DNA of 64,000 bases from Abiotrophia defectiva_A (GTDB lineage: Bacteria; Bacillota; Bacilli; Lactobacillales; Aerococcaceae), in assembly GCA_963546405.1 (NCBI GenBank), contig CAUUNL010000001.1, forward strand, positions 62,001 to 126,000, read 5' to 3'. The translations under genes were made by a program, and so were the position numbers. Numbering within the stretch: position 1 is the first letter of the stretch; every line of letters starts with the position of its first letter. Under the pieces are notes generated by a model. That model did no database searches, was not told where the DNA came from, and saw nothing but the letters and a program-made list of their open reading frames with translations. Below, in pieces: positions 1-8,710 of this stretch.

Positions 1-1
1 C

Positions 2-85
2 CTCATTGACAACTCGCCGGTCGAATATGAGACCATCCGCCACGTCCAAGTCTATGAGCCGACCAAGTGGTGGGACCATGCTTGA
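2..85 (+). CDS. 3' end of an unidentified gene upstream of the Y-family polymerase
   Basis: An open frame enters from before the window and stops at TGA 83-85. It gives 27 residues ending in KWWDHA. Its last 8 bases overlap the ATG of the next gene at 78, an arrangement typical of translationally coupled genes. Small genes beside Y-family polymerases in Lactobacillales are often YolD-like or SOS-related, but this fragment is too short to assign. Confidence 0.5.
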   Translation, partial: LIDNSPVEYETIRHVQVYEPTKWWDHA

Positions 86-1349
86 CCGCGACCCTGAGCT
101 TTTTCCCAAACAGGACATTCTCTGCATCGACTGCAAGTCCTTCTTCGCCAGTATTGAATGTGTGGAAAGGGGGCTAGACCCGCTGACAGCCAAGCTTTGC
201 GTGGTCTCCAGGCCCCATCTTAAAGGGGGCTTGGTCCTGGCTAGCAGTCCTCGTATGAAGGCAGAATACGGCATTGGCACGGGCAGTCGGGTCTATGATT
301 TACCTAAGCGGGATTCGGATATCGTCTTGGCACCGGCGCGTATGAATCTTTATGTTCAGCGCAACCATGATATCAACCGAATCTTCCTCCAGTATGTGGC
401 TTGGGAAGATTTGCATGTTTATTCGATTGACGAGGCTTTCCTGGATGTGGGGCGCAGTCATGCGCTCTTTGGTTCCAATTATCAGATTGCCTGGCAGATT
501 CAACATGAAATTTACAAGCGCTATGGCCTACCGACCTGCGTGGGCATAGGGGATAATCTGCTACTTGCCAAGCTCTGTCTGGATAATGTGGCCAAGTACC
601 GGCCGCCTTATCTAGCTTATTGGTCCTACGCTAGGATTCCGGAGACTGTTTGGAAGATTGGAAAGCTCAGTGATTTCTGGGGGATTGGTCGTCGCACTCA
701 GACGGCACTAGAGGCCATGGGCATTTACACAGTAAGGGATTTGGCTCATGCTGATTTTGGGAAACTCAAGGCTCGCTTTGGGATCAAGGGAGCCGAACTC
801 TACTATCATGCCAATGGCCTAGATGCCAGTGTCATACGTGAGGCCTATAGTCCTCAGAGCCAGGTTTATAGTGCTTCCCAGATTTTGGAAAGGGAGTACT
901 TGGACTATAAGCAAGTTGCCTTGGTGGTCCGGGAAATGGCTGATAACTTGGCTAGTCGCCTGCGACGGGAAGGGCGGATGACTTCATGTCTAAGCCTGAG
1001 CCTAGGCTATGGCAAGGACATTATTCCCAAACGTTCGGGTGGTCAAATGACCTTTGAATTGACCTCTAGTAGCAAGCAGCTCATGGCCCACAGCCAAACC
1101 TTGCTCAAGCGCCACTATTTCCGTCTACCCGTTAAGACCCTGCATCTGACCGTCAGTCACCTGCAAGTAGCGGGGCCGACCCAGCTCTCACTCTTTCAAG
1201 ATCCAGAGCAGTCTGCCCAAGAAGAAAGGGCAGAACGCGTGGTGGACGCCGTCAGAGAACGTTATGGCTATGGCAGTTTAGTCCGCGCTAGCAGTCTTTT
1301 GCCGGGGGCGACGGCGATTCAGCGAGCAGATTTGATTGGGGGCCACTAG
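78..1349 (+). CDS. Y-family DNA polymerase (UmuC/ImpB/SamB type)
   Basis: Translesion DNA polymerase of the UmuC-like group found in Lactobacillales chromosomes and plasmids; it copies damaged templates, usually as part of the SOS response. The 423-residue product has the N-terminal palm motif DCKSFFASIECV with catalytic Asp18, the SIDEAF motif with D118/E119, a GIGDNLLLAKL segment and a helix-hairpin-helix stretch (WGIGRR) before the little-finger domain. I chose ATG 78 because it overlaps the stop of the upstream frame and places the palm motif close to the N-terminus, as in relatives; an in-frame TTG at 6 lies inside that upstream gene. No LexA box can be judged because the promoter is outside the window. 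Confidence 0.88.
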   Translation: MLDRDPELFPKQDILCIDCKSFFASIECVERGLDPLTAKLCVVSRPHLKGGLVLASSPRMKAEYGIGTGSRVYDLPKRDSDIVLAPARMNLYVQRNHDINRIFLQYVAWEDLHVYSIDEAFLDVGRSHALFGSNYQIAWQIQHEIYKRYGLPTCVGIGDNLLLAKLCLDNVAKYRPPYLAYWSYARIPETVWKIGKLSDFWGIGRRTQTALEAMGIYTVRDLAHADFGKLKARFGIKGAELYYHANGLDASVIREAYSPQSQVYSASQILEREYLDYKQVALVVREMADNLASRLRREGRMTSCLSLSLGYGKDIIPKRSGGQMTFELTSSSKQLMAHSQTLLKRHYFRLPVKTLHLTVSHLQVAGPTQLSLFQDPEQSAQEERAERVVDAVRERYGYGSLVRASSLLPGATAIQRADLIGGH

Positions 1350-1377
1350 TTACCAAAAAGTACCTAATTGTTTTTTC

Positions 1378-1406
1378 TTGGCAAGGAGGCTAAACTAGGA
1401 TTATAG
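1378..1406 (+). promoter_or_regulatory. Probable promoter of the RclA-like gene
   Basis: TTGGCA (1378-1383), 17-bp spacer, TTATAG (1401-1406), lying in the 80-bp gap after the polymerase gene. Confidence 0.4.
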
Positions 1407-1429
1407 CAAGAATGAAATGAGGGATTTAC

Positions 1430-2761
1430 ATGACACAACATTATCAAAATATCGTGATTGGCTTTGGTAAAGGGGGCAAAACCCTAGCTAAAACCTTGGC
1501 TAGTCGTCAAGAACAAGTACTCTTAATTGAAGCTTCTCCTAAAATGTACGGGGGGACCTGTATCAACATCGGCTGTATTCCATCTAAGACCTTGATTGAA
1601 GCAGCAGGCCAAGGTTTAGACTTCGAAGCAGCGGCTGCTCGTAAGGCTAAGTTAATTGCTGCTTTAAACGACAAAAACTATCACATGATTGCAGATGAAG
1701 CGAGTGCCGAAGTTTGGACTGGTTGGGCTCGTTTTACTGGCAACCACAGCCTTGAAGTCACCTTGACTGACGGTCAAACTCGTCAAGTGACAGGGGACCG
1801 CATCTTCATTAACACCGGGGCTAAGACCGCCTTACCAGCTATTCCTGGCTTGGAAGGTAATGACTTTGTCTTAACCTCAACAGAAGCTTTGGATTTACAA
1901 AAGTTGCCAAAACGTTTAGTTGTGGTAGGGGCAGGTTATATTGGTTTGGAAATGGCCGACATGTTCCGGACCTTCGGTTCTGAAGTGACAGTCTTGGATA
2001 TCTTTGACCGCTTCATGCCACGTGAAGAACCAGAAATTGCCGCTCAAATTAAGGCGGATATGGAAGCTGCTGGTTTGACCTTCTACTTAGGCATTCAAGA
2101 TTTGGCCTTTGACGGTGGTACTGTGACCTATAACTATCAAGGGCAAAGTCAACGCCTAGAAGCTGATGCCATCTTGGTGGCAGCTGGTCGCCGTCCAAAT
2201 ACCGCGCAATTAGGCTTAGAAAATACGGATATTGAATTGGACGCTCAAGGTGCAGTGGTAGTGAACGAGCACTTAGAAACAGCAGTTCCTGGCGTTTACG
2301 CTCTGGGTGATGTCAAAGGTGGGCCACAATTCACCTATGTATCCCTAGATGATTTCCGCATTGTTAAAGACCAACTCTGGGGTGACAAATCTCGCAAGGT
2401 GTCTGACCGGACCTTGATTCCTTACACCGTCTTCCTCCAAACCCCATTATCACATGTGGGCTTGACGGAAGCGCAGGCGGTGGAAGCAGGCCATGAGGTC
2501 TTAGTCTTCGGCTTACCAATGGCAGCTGTGCCTAAGGCTAAAGTCATTGGCAATGACCGCGGTAGCTTCAAGATTATTGTCAACAAGGCAGATCAAACCA
2601 TTTTGGGTGCCACTCACTATGGGGTTATGTCACCAGAAGTCATTAACTTCTTGGCTCTAGCCATCAAGACCAAGGTGCCTTACACTGAAATTCGCGACTT
2701 CCTCTTCACCCATCCAACGATTGCGGAAGCCTTGAACGATGTCTTAAAACAACCAAAATAA
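1430..2761 (+). CDS. rclA: RclA/Har-like FAD-dependent pyridine nucleotide-disulfide oxidoreductase
   Basis: Flavoprotein disulfide reductase of 443 residues. It opens with an FAD-binding loop (IGFGKGGKT), followed by the redox-active pair C44-x4-C49 in GGTCINIGCIPSK, an NAD(P)H-binding GAGYIGLEMAD segment near 170, and a dimerisation domain ending FTHPTIAEAL with the usual catalytic His. The N-terminus closely resembles RclA of E. coli and the pneumococcal hypothiocyanous acid reductase (Har), enzymes known to reduce HOSCN made by host peroxidases. That role here is inferred from family likeness. It is monocistronic, with its own promoter and terminator, and no RclR-type regulator is next to it. 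Mercuric reductase is less likely: there is no heavy-metal domain and no C-terminal Cys pair. Confidence 0.78.
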   Translation: MTQHYQNIVIGFGKGGKTLAKTLASRQEQVLLIEASPKMYGGTCINIGCIPSKTLIEAAGQGLDFEAAAARKAKLIAALNDKNYHMIADEASAEVWTGWARFTGNHSLEVTLTDGQTRQVTGDRIFINTGAKTALPAIPGLEGNDFVLTSTEALDLQKLPKRLVVVGAGYIGLEMADMFRTFGSEVTVLDIFDRFMPREEPEIAAQIKADMEAAGLTFYLGIQDLAFDGGTVTYNYQGQSQRLEADAILVAAGRRPNTAQLGLENTDIELDAQGAVVVNEHLETAVPGVYALGDVKGGPQFTYVSLDDFRIVKDQLWGDKSRKVSDRTLIPYTVFLQTPLSHVGLTEAQAVEAGHEVLVFGLPMAAVPKAKVIGNDRGSFKIIVNKADQTILGATHYGVMSPEVINFLALAIKTKVPYTEIRDFLFTHPTIAEALNDVLKQPK

Positions 2762-2766
2762 GCATG

Positions 2767-2796
2767 AGCGGCGAGGCCTAGGTCTCGCTGCTTTTT
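2767..2796 (+). terminator. Rho-independent terminator after the RclA-like gene
   Basis: Stem AGCGGCGAG (2767-2775) pairs with CTCGCTGCT (2784-2792), one G-U pair, followed by TTTTT. Confidence 0.8.
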
Positions 2797-2842
2797 GTCT
2801 AGTCGGACTACGGCAAAAGTGGTGGTTTTGATGGGCAAAGTT

Positions 2843-2851
2843 TGCTATAAT
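2843..2851 (+). promoter_or_regulatory. Extended -10 promoter of tgt
   Basis: TGCTATAAT (2843-2851) is a perfect extended -10 element; no good -35 is visible at 17 bp. It lies 35 bp before the tgt start. Confidence 0.55.
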
Positions 2852-2885
2852 GGGAGAGCACTGAACAGATAAAGGAGTCGATGAC

Positions 2886-4031
2886 ATGACCAAACCAGCA
2901 GTCTGGTATGAACTCATCAAAGAAGAAAAACATACTGGCGCCCGCCTGGGAATCTTACATACCCCGCATGGATCCTTCCCGACCCCCATGTATATGCCGG
3001 TCGGTACCTTGGCAACCATCAAGGGCCTGTCGCCTGAAGAACTCAAGGAGATGGGAGCAGATGTTGTCCTAGCCAACACCTACCACCTCTGGTTACGACC
3101 AGGTGAAGACTTGGTAGCGGAAGCCGGTGGCCTACATAAATTTATGAACTGGGACAAGGGGATTTTGACTGACTCGGGGGGGTTCCAAGTCTTCTCCCTC
3201 AGCGACATGCGTAAAATCACGGAGGAAGGGGTCCATTTCCGCAACCATATTAATGGTGAGAAACTCTTCCTGTCGCCTGAAAAGGCCATTCATATTGAAA
3301 ACCAATTAGGCGCTGATATCATCATGAGTTTTGACGAGTGTCCACCATTTGACCAGTCTTATGACTACGTCAAACGTTCAATCGAACGGACTACGCGTTG
3401 GGCTGAGCGAGGCTTACGCGCCCACCAACGTCCACAGGATCAAGCCCTCTTTGGTATCTTACAAGGAGCAGGCTACAAGGATTTGCGCCTAGCCCATGCT
3501 CAAGAGATGATTGCCATGGACTTCCCAGGTTATTCGATTGGGGGGCTGTCAGTTGGGGAATCTAAGGAAGAGATGAATCAAGTTCTGGATTACTTGACGC
3601 CTGTCATGCCTAAGCACAAGCCACGTTATCTGATGGGGGTTGGCTCACCTGACTCGCTGATTGATGGCGTCATTCGTGGGGTAGATATGTTTGACTGTGT
3701 CTTGGCCACACGGATTGCCCGCAATGGGACCTGTATGACAAGCCAAGGACGTTTGGTAGTCAAGAATGCTCAGTATGCCCGCGACTTCCGTCCAATCGAC
3801 GAGAAGTGCGATTGCTACACCTGCAAGCACTACAGCCGTGCTTACATTCGCCATTTGATTAAGTGTGACGAGATTTTTGGCTTACGTCTGGCTTCCATTC
3901 ATAATGTCCACTTCTTGCTCAATCTCATGAAGCAGGTTCGTTACCACATTGAAAACGACTCTCTCTTAGACTTCCGCCAAGCCTTCTTCGAAGAATACGG
4001 TTATAGCAAGACCAATGCGCGTAATTTCTAG
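2886..4031 (+). CDS. tgt: Queuine/preQ1 tRNA-ribosyltransferase
   Basis: Exchanges guanine at the wobble position (34) of GU(N)-anticodon tRNAs for preQ1, a step of queuosine formation. The 381-residue protein has the full TIM-barrel signature: general base D96 in TDSGGFQ, nucleophile D270 in GVDMFDCV, and zinc ligands C308, C310, C313 and H339 (CDCYTC and the SIHN segment). Length is standard for the bacterial enzyme. ATG 2886 follows AAAGGAG at good spacing. yajC comes next, the common tgt-yajC order; queA is not in the window. Confidence 0.96.
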   Translation: MTKPAVWYELIKEEKHTGARLGILHTPHGSFPTPMYMPVGTLATIKGLSPEELKEMGADVVLANTYHLWLRPGEDLVAEAGGLHKFMNWDKGILTDSGGFQVFSLSDMRKITEEGVHFRNHINGEKLFLSPEKAIHIENQLGADIIMSFDECPPFDQSYDYVKRSIERTTRWAERGLRAHQRPQDQALFGILQGAGYKDLRLAHAQEMIAMDFPGYSIGGLSVGESKEEMNQVLDYLTPVMPKHKPRYLMGVGSPDSLIDGVIRGVDMFDCVLATRIARNGTCMTSQGRLVVKNAQYARDFRPIDEKCDCYTCKHYSRAYIRHLIKCDEIFGLRLASIHNVHFLLNLMKQVRYHIENDSLLDFRQAFFEEYGYSKTNARNF

Positions 4032-4099
4032 AAACTGCTAGCAATTTATAGCAGAGTCTGATAAAGTATAGATTATAGAACACAATAAGGAGTGACAAA

Positions 4100-4426
4100 A
4101 TGGATTTACTAGTTAGTGTATTACCCTTTGTCTTAATCATGGGGGTTATGTACTTCTTCATGATTCGCCCACAACAACGTCAAGCTCAAGAAAAGCAACA
4201 AATGTTGCAAGGCCTCAAAAAAGGGGACGCCATTGTAACAATTGGTGGCTTACATGGGGTTGTTGAAGAAGTTGACTTGGCTAACCGTCTGGTTGTCTTA
4301 GACTGCGAAGGCATCTACTTAACCTACGAATTAAGCGCTGTTGCCACTATTAAGCAAGGCGAACGCGTACGTCCTTCAGTAGCTGACTTAGAACCAAAAG
4401 AAGAAGTAAGCAATGAAGAAGCCTAA
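4100..4426 (+). CDS. yajC: YajC, auxiliary subunit of the Sec translocase
   Basis: A 108-residue protein with one N-terminal membrane segment (about residues 2-22, ending MIRPQQRQ) followed by a small cytosolic domain with the GDAIVTIGGLHGVVEEV motif, diagnostic of YajC/PF02699. In bacteria YajC associates with SecDF at the Sec channel. The gene has an AAGGAG site and is followed by a strong terminator, so it is probably expressed alone or with tgt 68 bp upstream. The acidic C-terminus is usual for the family. Confidence 0.94.
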   Translation: MDLLVSVLPFVLIMGVMYFFMIRPQQRQAQEKQQMLQGLKKGDAIVTIGGLHGVVEEVDLANRLVVLDCEGIYLTYELSAVATIKQGERVRPSVADLEPKEEVSNEEA

Positions 4427-4438
4427 GTCCTAGGCTCT

Positions 4439-4465
4439 AGCTGAGACTCTGTCTCAGCTTTTTTT
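4439..4465 (+). terminator. Rho-independent terminator after yajC
   Basis: Perfect 9-bp stem AGCTGAGAC / GTCTCAGCT with a TCT loop and a run of seven T. Confidence 0.92.
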
Positions 4466-4650
4466 GTGCCTATCATAAGAAAGGCAGGGGAGAAGTGACT
4501 AGAATGTTCGTCTTTTTGCTGACTTTATCAAAAAGAGAGAAAGCCTAGTAGAATAAGGATTTAGCAGGTCTCTCCTAATCTAAGGGACAACATTCAAATG
4601 GAATTTTGATTTTTTGATGCAAGTGACTAGAGCACAAGGAGCAGATAGGC

Positions 4651-4656
4651 TATAAT
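4651..4656 (+). promoter_or_regulatory. Possible promoter of the opp genes
   Basis: A TATAAT (4651-4656) lies 55 bp before oppB, with no clear -35. The 245 bp between the yajC terminator and oppB hold no open frame I would call a gene. Confidence 0.4.
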
Positions 4657-4710
4657 ATAAGAGATACTAGACCCTAAGACATCAAATCGAAGGGACAAAG
4701 GATGTGACCT

Positions 4711-5649
4711 ATGAAAGCCTTTATTCGTTATATGGTCAAGCGCCTAGCCTACATGCTCTTGACGCTTTTTATTATTGTAACTGTCACTTTCTTCTTAATG
4801 AAGCTCCTGCCAGGGACGCCATTTTCCAATGAAGATCAGTTGACTGCTGCCCAAATTCAAACCCTCAACGCTAAGTATGGCTTGGACCAGCCAATTTGGG
4901 TTCAATATGGGCGTTACTTGCTCAATATTCTCAAGGGAGACCTGGGGGTATCCTTCCAATTTAATAATACGCCTGTTTCTCAGCTCATTATTGACCGGGC
5001 AGGGCCCTCTATGCAATTGGGCTTGCAGGCCATGTTGCTGGGGACAGTCCTAGGGACTTTCTTGGGCGTCATTTCGGCTGTCTACCAGAATACCTGGATC
5101 GACCGCTTTACTTCGGTCTTTGCAATTGCAGGTCGTTCAGTCCCAAGCTTTGTCTTCGCCGTTGTCCTGCAGTTTCTCTTTGCCGTGGTGCTGACTTGGT
5201 TCCCGATTGCCTTCTGGCGTGACGGCTTTGCTTCAACTGTTCTGCCAACTATTGCCTTGTCCCTGTCGCCGATGGCGGATGCGGCCCGCTTCGTCCGGAC
5301 GGAAATGATTGAAGTCCTCAATGCGGATTATATTGAACTAGCTCGGGCCAAAGGCTTTAGCCGTTTCTATGTGGTGATGCGTCATGCCTTACGCAATGCC
5401 ATCATCCCACTCCTGTCCATTATTGGCCCTATGACAGCAGGCTTGATGACAGGTTCCTTGGTAGTAGAGAATATTTTCTCTATTCCAGGTATCGGTGAAC
5501 AATTCACCAAGTCGATTATGGTGAACGACTTTCCAACCATTATGGGGGTTACCATTCTCTATTCCACCTTGTTAGTGGTAATGATCTTAATTTCTGACAT
5601 AGTCAATGGGTTAATTGATCCAAGACTCCGTCTGACCGGAGGTGCCTAA
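4711..5649 (+). CDS. oppB: Oligopeptide ABC transporter permease, OppB type
   Basis: First membrane subunit of a peptide/nickel-type ABC importer. The 312 residues show an N-terminal TM helix (about 10-30), the periplasmic loop with the LGLDQP-type segment typical of OppB/DppB, and five more TM helices. The EAA cytoplasmic loop (LARAKGFSRFYVVMRHALRNA, about 211-231) contacts the ATPase. ATG 4711 follows AAAGGA by 7 bp. It is the first gene of a four-gene BCDF unit. No substrate-binding protein gene precedes or follows it, so the substrate (oligo- or dipeptides) cannot be set from context. Confidence 0.9.
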   Translation: MKAFIRYMVKRLAYMLLTLFIIVTVTFFLMKLLPGTPFSNEDQLTAAQIQTLNAKYGLDQPIWVQYGRYLLNILKGDLGVSFQFNNTPVSQLIIDRAGPSMQLGLQAMLLGTVLGTFLGVISAVYQNTWIDRFTSVFAIAGRSVPSFVFAVVLQFLFAVVLTWFPIAFWRDGFASTVLPTIALSLSPMADAARFVRTEMIEVLNADYIELARAKGFSRFYVVMRHALRNAIIPLLSIIGPMTAGLMTGSLVVENIFSIPGIGEQFTKSIMVNDFPTIMGVTILYSTLLVVMILISDIVNGLIDPRLRLTGGA

Positions 5650-5650
5650 G

Positions 5651-6721
5651 ATGCAACATGAATTAGCTAAGTCTTCCTATAATGAGGCTTTACTAGCTCA
5701 AGCAGGGGACCTAACCGCGCAAAAACTGCAACTGGCTAAGCGTGACTGTGGCCGTCAAGATGCCATGAGTGATGTGCCAGCCTTGAGTTTCTGGCAAGAT
5801 TCTTGGCGCCGTTTGCGACGCAATAAGGCGGCCATGATTTCCTTGATTATTATTCTGGCCTTTATTATCTTGGCCATTCTGGCGCCTTGGATTGCGCCTT
5901 ACTCACCAACGGCTCAGAATCCATCCTATGCTAATTTGCCACCTAAAATTCCAGGACTAGAAGGTTTATCCTGGTTTAATGGCTATGGGGCCAACCGGGC
6001 TGGAAAATTGGTCGATCGTTACCTAGCTGCCAAAGTACCGGCAGGTACCTACTATTATTTAGGAACTGACGCCCTAGGCCGTGACTTGCTGTCACGTATC
6101 CTCTATGGGACACGCATTTCCCTCTTGATTGCCTTTGTGGCAGCAGCCATTAACCTAGTCTTTGGTGTCATTTATGGCTTGGTTTCTGGGTGGTTTGGGG
6201 GTAAAATCGATACCCTCATGCAACGGATTTTAGAAATCCTATCAGGGATTCCTAACCTAGTCATCGTCATCCTCATGCTCTTGGTGCTCCAACCAGGGAT
6301 TGTGTCCATTATTATCACCATTGCCTTGACCAGCTGGATTTCCATGTCTCGTGTGGTACGGGCTCAGACCATTCGTATCAAGCAACAAGAATATGTCTTA
6401 GCAGCTCGTGTGCTAGGCCAATCAACCCTTAAAATTATGTTCCGTCATATACTGCCTAATATGCTGGGCTTGATTATTGTCCAAGTCATGTTTGCTTTGC
6501 CGGCAGCTATCTTCTTCGAAGCCTTCCTAAGCTTCATTGGGATTGGGATTCCGGCGCCAGCAGCTAGTCTGGGGACTTTAATTAATGATGGTTACAAGAC
6601 CTTCCGTTTCTTGCCACACTTAATGTGGTATCCAGCGGGTGTCATTTCGATTCTAATGCTAGCCTTCAACCTTCTGGCGGACGGCCTGCGTGACGCCTTC
6701 GACCCTAAAATGAAAGAGTAG
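5651..6721 (+). CDS. oppC: Oligopeptide ABC transporter permease, OppC type
   Basis: Second permease of the importer, 356 residues. A roughly 50-residue cytoplasmic N-terminal extension precedes TM1 (ISLIIILAFIILAILAPWIAPYSP). The hallmark LGTDALGRDLLSRILYGTRISL segment of the OppC family sits near 137, and the EAA loop (AARVLGQSTLKIMFRHILPN) near 252. ATG 5651 is preferred: GGAGGT (5638-5643) lies 7 bp before it, whereas the in-frame GTG at 5642 overlaps that ribosome binding site. It starts one base after the oppB stop, so translation is likely coupled. Confidence 0.9.
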   Translation: MQHELAKSSYNEALLAQAGDLTAQKLQLAKRDCGRQDAMSDVPALSFWQDSWRRLRRNKAAMISLIIILAFIILAILAPWIAPYSPTAQNPSYANLPPKIPGLEGLSWFNGYGANRAGKLVDRYLAAKVPAGTYYYLGTDALGRDLLSRILYGTRISLLIAFVAAAINLVFGVIYGLVSGWFGGKIDTLMQRILEILSGIPNLVIVILMLLVLQPGIVSIIITIALTSWISMSRVVRAQTIRIKQQEYVLAARVLGQSTLKIMFRHILPNMLGLIIVQVMFALPAAIFFEAFLSFIGIGIPAPAASLGTLINDGYKTFRFLPHLMWYPAGVISILMLAFNLLADGLRDAFDPKMKE

Positions 6722-6729
6722 GTGACTTT

Positions 6730-7791
6730 ATGACAGAACGTGTCTTAAGCATCGAGAATTTACAGGTTCAATTCAAAACCTATGCAGGAACTGTTCAAGC
6801 CATTCGAGGCGTGGACTTCCAGCTCCACAAAGGTGAAACCTTGGCCATCGTAGGGGAATCTGGTTCTGGTAAAACCGTAACCTCCCGTGCCATTATGCGT
6901 CTATTGAGCCAGAATGCCACCATAAACGAGGGCAAGATTGATTTTATGGGTCAAGACCTTCGCAACTTAAGTGATAAGCAAATGGAAAAAATCCGTGGCT
7001 CGCAAATTGCCATGATTTTCCAGGATCCCATGACTTCGCTTAACCCAACTTTAACCATCGGTCGTCAATTGGTGGAAGTTATCATCAAACATCGCAATTT
7101 TTCGCGTGCAGAAGCAGTCGCCGAAGCCTGCAACTTACTCAGTCTCTGCGGTATTAAGGATCCTGAGCAACGCCTTAAGGATTACCCAAGTCAATTCTCA
7201 GGTGGTCAACGTCAACGGATTGTCATTGCCATCGCCTTGGCAGGGGACCCAGAAATTTTGATTGCCGATGAACCAACGACCGCCTTAGACGTTACAGTTC
7301 AAGCACAAATTATTGAGCTCTTGCAAGATATTCAGCGTCAGAAGGGCATGGCTATTATCTTCATTACCCACGATTTAGGGGTGGTAGCCAATATCGCAGA
7401 CCGCGTGGCGGTGATGTATGCGGGTCGACTAGTCGAAATTGGGCCCGTGGATGAAGTTTACTATAATCCACAACATCCTTACACCTGGGGACTTTTGTCA
7501 GCGACGCCGACCTTGACCTCGTCAGGTCCGCTGTATGCCATTCCAGGAACCCCGCCTAACTTGCTCAATCCACCAAAGGGCGATGCCTTTGCCTGCCGTA
7601 ATGAGTATGCCTTGGATATTGATTTTGAACTGCAGCCTCCAATGTTTGAGGTTAATCCGGGCCACTATGCGGCGACTTGGCTTTTGCATCCAGAGGCCCC
7701 TAAAGTGACACCACCGGCTAGCATTCAAGAACGCTATGCCTACTATCAAGCTAAGAAGGAGGCTGAATCGCATGACAAAAGCTCTAATTGA
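6730..7791 (+). CDS. oppD: Oligopeptide ABC transporter ATPase, OppD type
   Basis: One of two ATPases of the importer, 353 residues. Visible motifs: Walker A GESGSGKT near 39, Q-loop FQDPMTSLNP near 98, signature FSGGQRQR near 158, Walker B EILIADEPTTALD near 174 and the switch His in FITHDLG. The C-terminal oligo_HPY domain is present. The cysteines that bind an iron-sulphur cluster in many proteobacterial OppD/DppD are mostly absent (only one in FACRNEY), as I recall for Lactobacillales OppD. Its 3' end overlaps oppF by 20 bp. Confidence 0.92.
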   Translation: MTERVLSIENLQVQFKTYAGTVQAIRGVDFQLHKGETLAIVGESGSGKTVTSRAIMRLLSQNATINEGKIDFMGQDLRNLSDKQMEKIRGSQIAMIFQDPMTSLNPTLTIGRQLVEVIIKHRNFSRAEAVAEACNLLSLCGIKDPEQRLKDYPSQFSGGQRQRIVIAIALAGDPEILIADEPTTALDVTVQAQIIELLQDIQRQKGMAIIFITHDLGVVANIADRVAVMYAGRLVEIGPVDEVYYNPQHPYTWGLLSATPTLTSSGPLYAIPGTPPNLLNPPKGDAFACRNEYALDIDFELQPPMFEVNPGHYAATWLLHPEAPKVTPPASIQERYAYYQAKKEAESHDKSSN

Positions 7792-8662
7792 AGTGCGCAA
7801 CCTCAAACAGTATTATCATCAGGACCATACGGTCGTTAAGGCCGTAGACGATGTTAGCTTCACCGTTCAAGCGGGTGAGACCTTTGGTTTAGTAGGGGAA
7901 TCGGGTAGTGGTAAATCAACCATTGGCCGTGCCATTGTCAACCTCTATCAGCCAACTGATGGCCAGATTCTCTACCAGGGTAAGGCGCTCAGTGACCTTT
8001 CCAAGGGAGAGCGTCTTGACTATAACAAGGACGTCCAAATGATTTTCCAAGATCCTTATGCTTCCTTAAATCCTCGGATGAAGGTCCAAGATATTGTGGC
8101 TGAGGGGATGGAAGTCCATGGCTTGGTGGCCTCCAAATCAGAGCGGGATGCCAAAGTGGCCGAGCTCTTAGCCTCGGTTGGTTTATCACCTGAACATGCT
8201 TTACGCTATCCCCATGAATTTTCGGGCGGCCAGCGCCAACGGATTGGGATTGCGCGGGCCTTGGCGGTTGAACCTAAGTTTATTGTCTGTGATGAACCTA
8301 TCTCAGCCTTGGATGTCTCCATCCAAGCCCAAATCATTAACCTATTGCAAGGCTTGCAAGAAGAACGGGGCTTGACCTATCTCTTTATCGCCCATAACCT
8401 AGCCATGGTTAAATACTTTAGTGACCGTATTGGCATGATGTATCGAGGTCGCATGGTGGAATTAGCAACTGCTGAAGCGCTCTATGAGCAACCGCTACAT
8501 CCTTATACGCAGAGCTTGCTATCAGCCATTCCACTGCCAGATCCAGATCAGGACCGTCAGCGTCAACGGATTGTCTATCAGCCAAGTCAAGCTGAACTAG
8601 AGGCGCCTCATGATTGGGTGCAAGCGCAAGACCAGCATTGGGTCATGAAAGCCAAAGCCTAA
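7772..8662 (+). CDS. oppF: Oligopeptide ABC transporter ATPase, OppF type
   Basis: Second ATPase of the importer, 296 residues. Walker A GESGSGKST, Q-loop FQDPYASLNPRM, signature FSGGQRQRIG, Walker B FIVCDEPISALD and switch His (FIAHNLA) are all intact, and the peptide-transporter C-terminal region (HPYTQSLLSAIPLPDP) follows. ATG 7772 has AAGGAGG at 7756-7762 inside oppD; an in-frame ATG further upstream lacks such a site. Last gene of the operon, closed by a terminator 15 bp on. Confidence 0.92.
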   Translation: MTKALIEVRNLKQYYHQDHTVVKAVDDVSFTVQAGETFGLVGESGSGKSTIGRAIVNLYQPTDGQILYQGKALSDLSKGERLDYNKDVQMIFQDPYASLNPRMKVQDIVAEGMEVHGLVASKSERDAKVAELLASVGLSPEHALRYPHEFSGGQRQRIGIARALAVEPKFIVCDEPISALDVSIQAQIINLLQGLQEERGLTYLFIAHNLAMVKYFSDRIGMMYRGRMVELATAEALYEQPLHPYTQSLLSAIPLPDPDQDRQRQRIVYQPSQAELEAPHDWVQAQDQHWVMKAKA

Positions 8663-8676
8663 TAAACTAAGCATAA

Positions 8677-8710
8677 ACCTTCTTCCTGTATCAGGGAGGA
8701 GGTCTTTTTT
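8677..8710 (+). terminator. Rho-independent terminator of the opp operon
   Basis: A 12-bp stem (8677-8688 with 8692-8703, two G-U pairs, 3-nt loop) followed by CTTTTTT. Confidence 0.88.
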
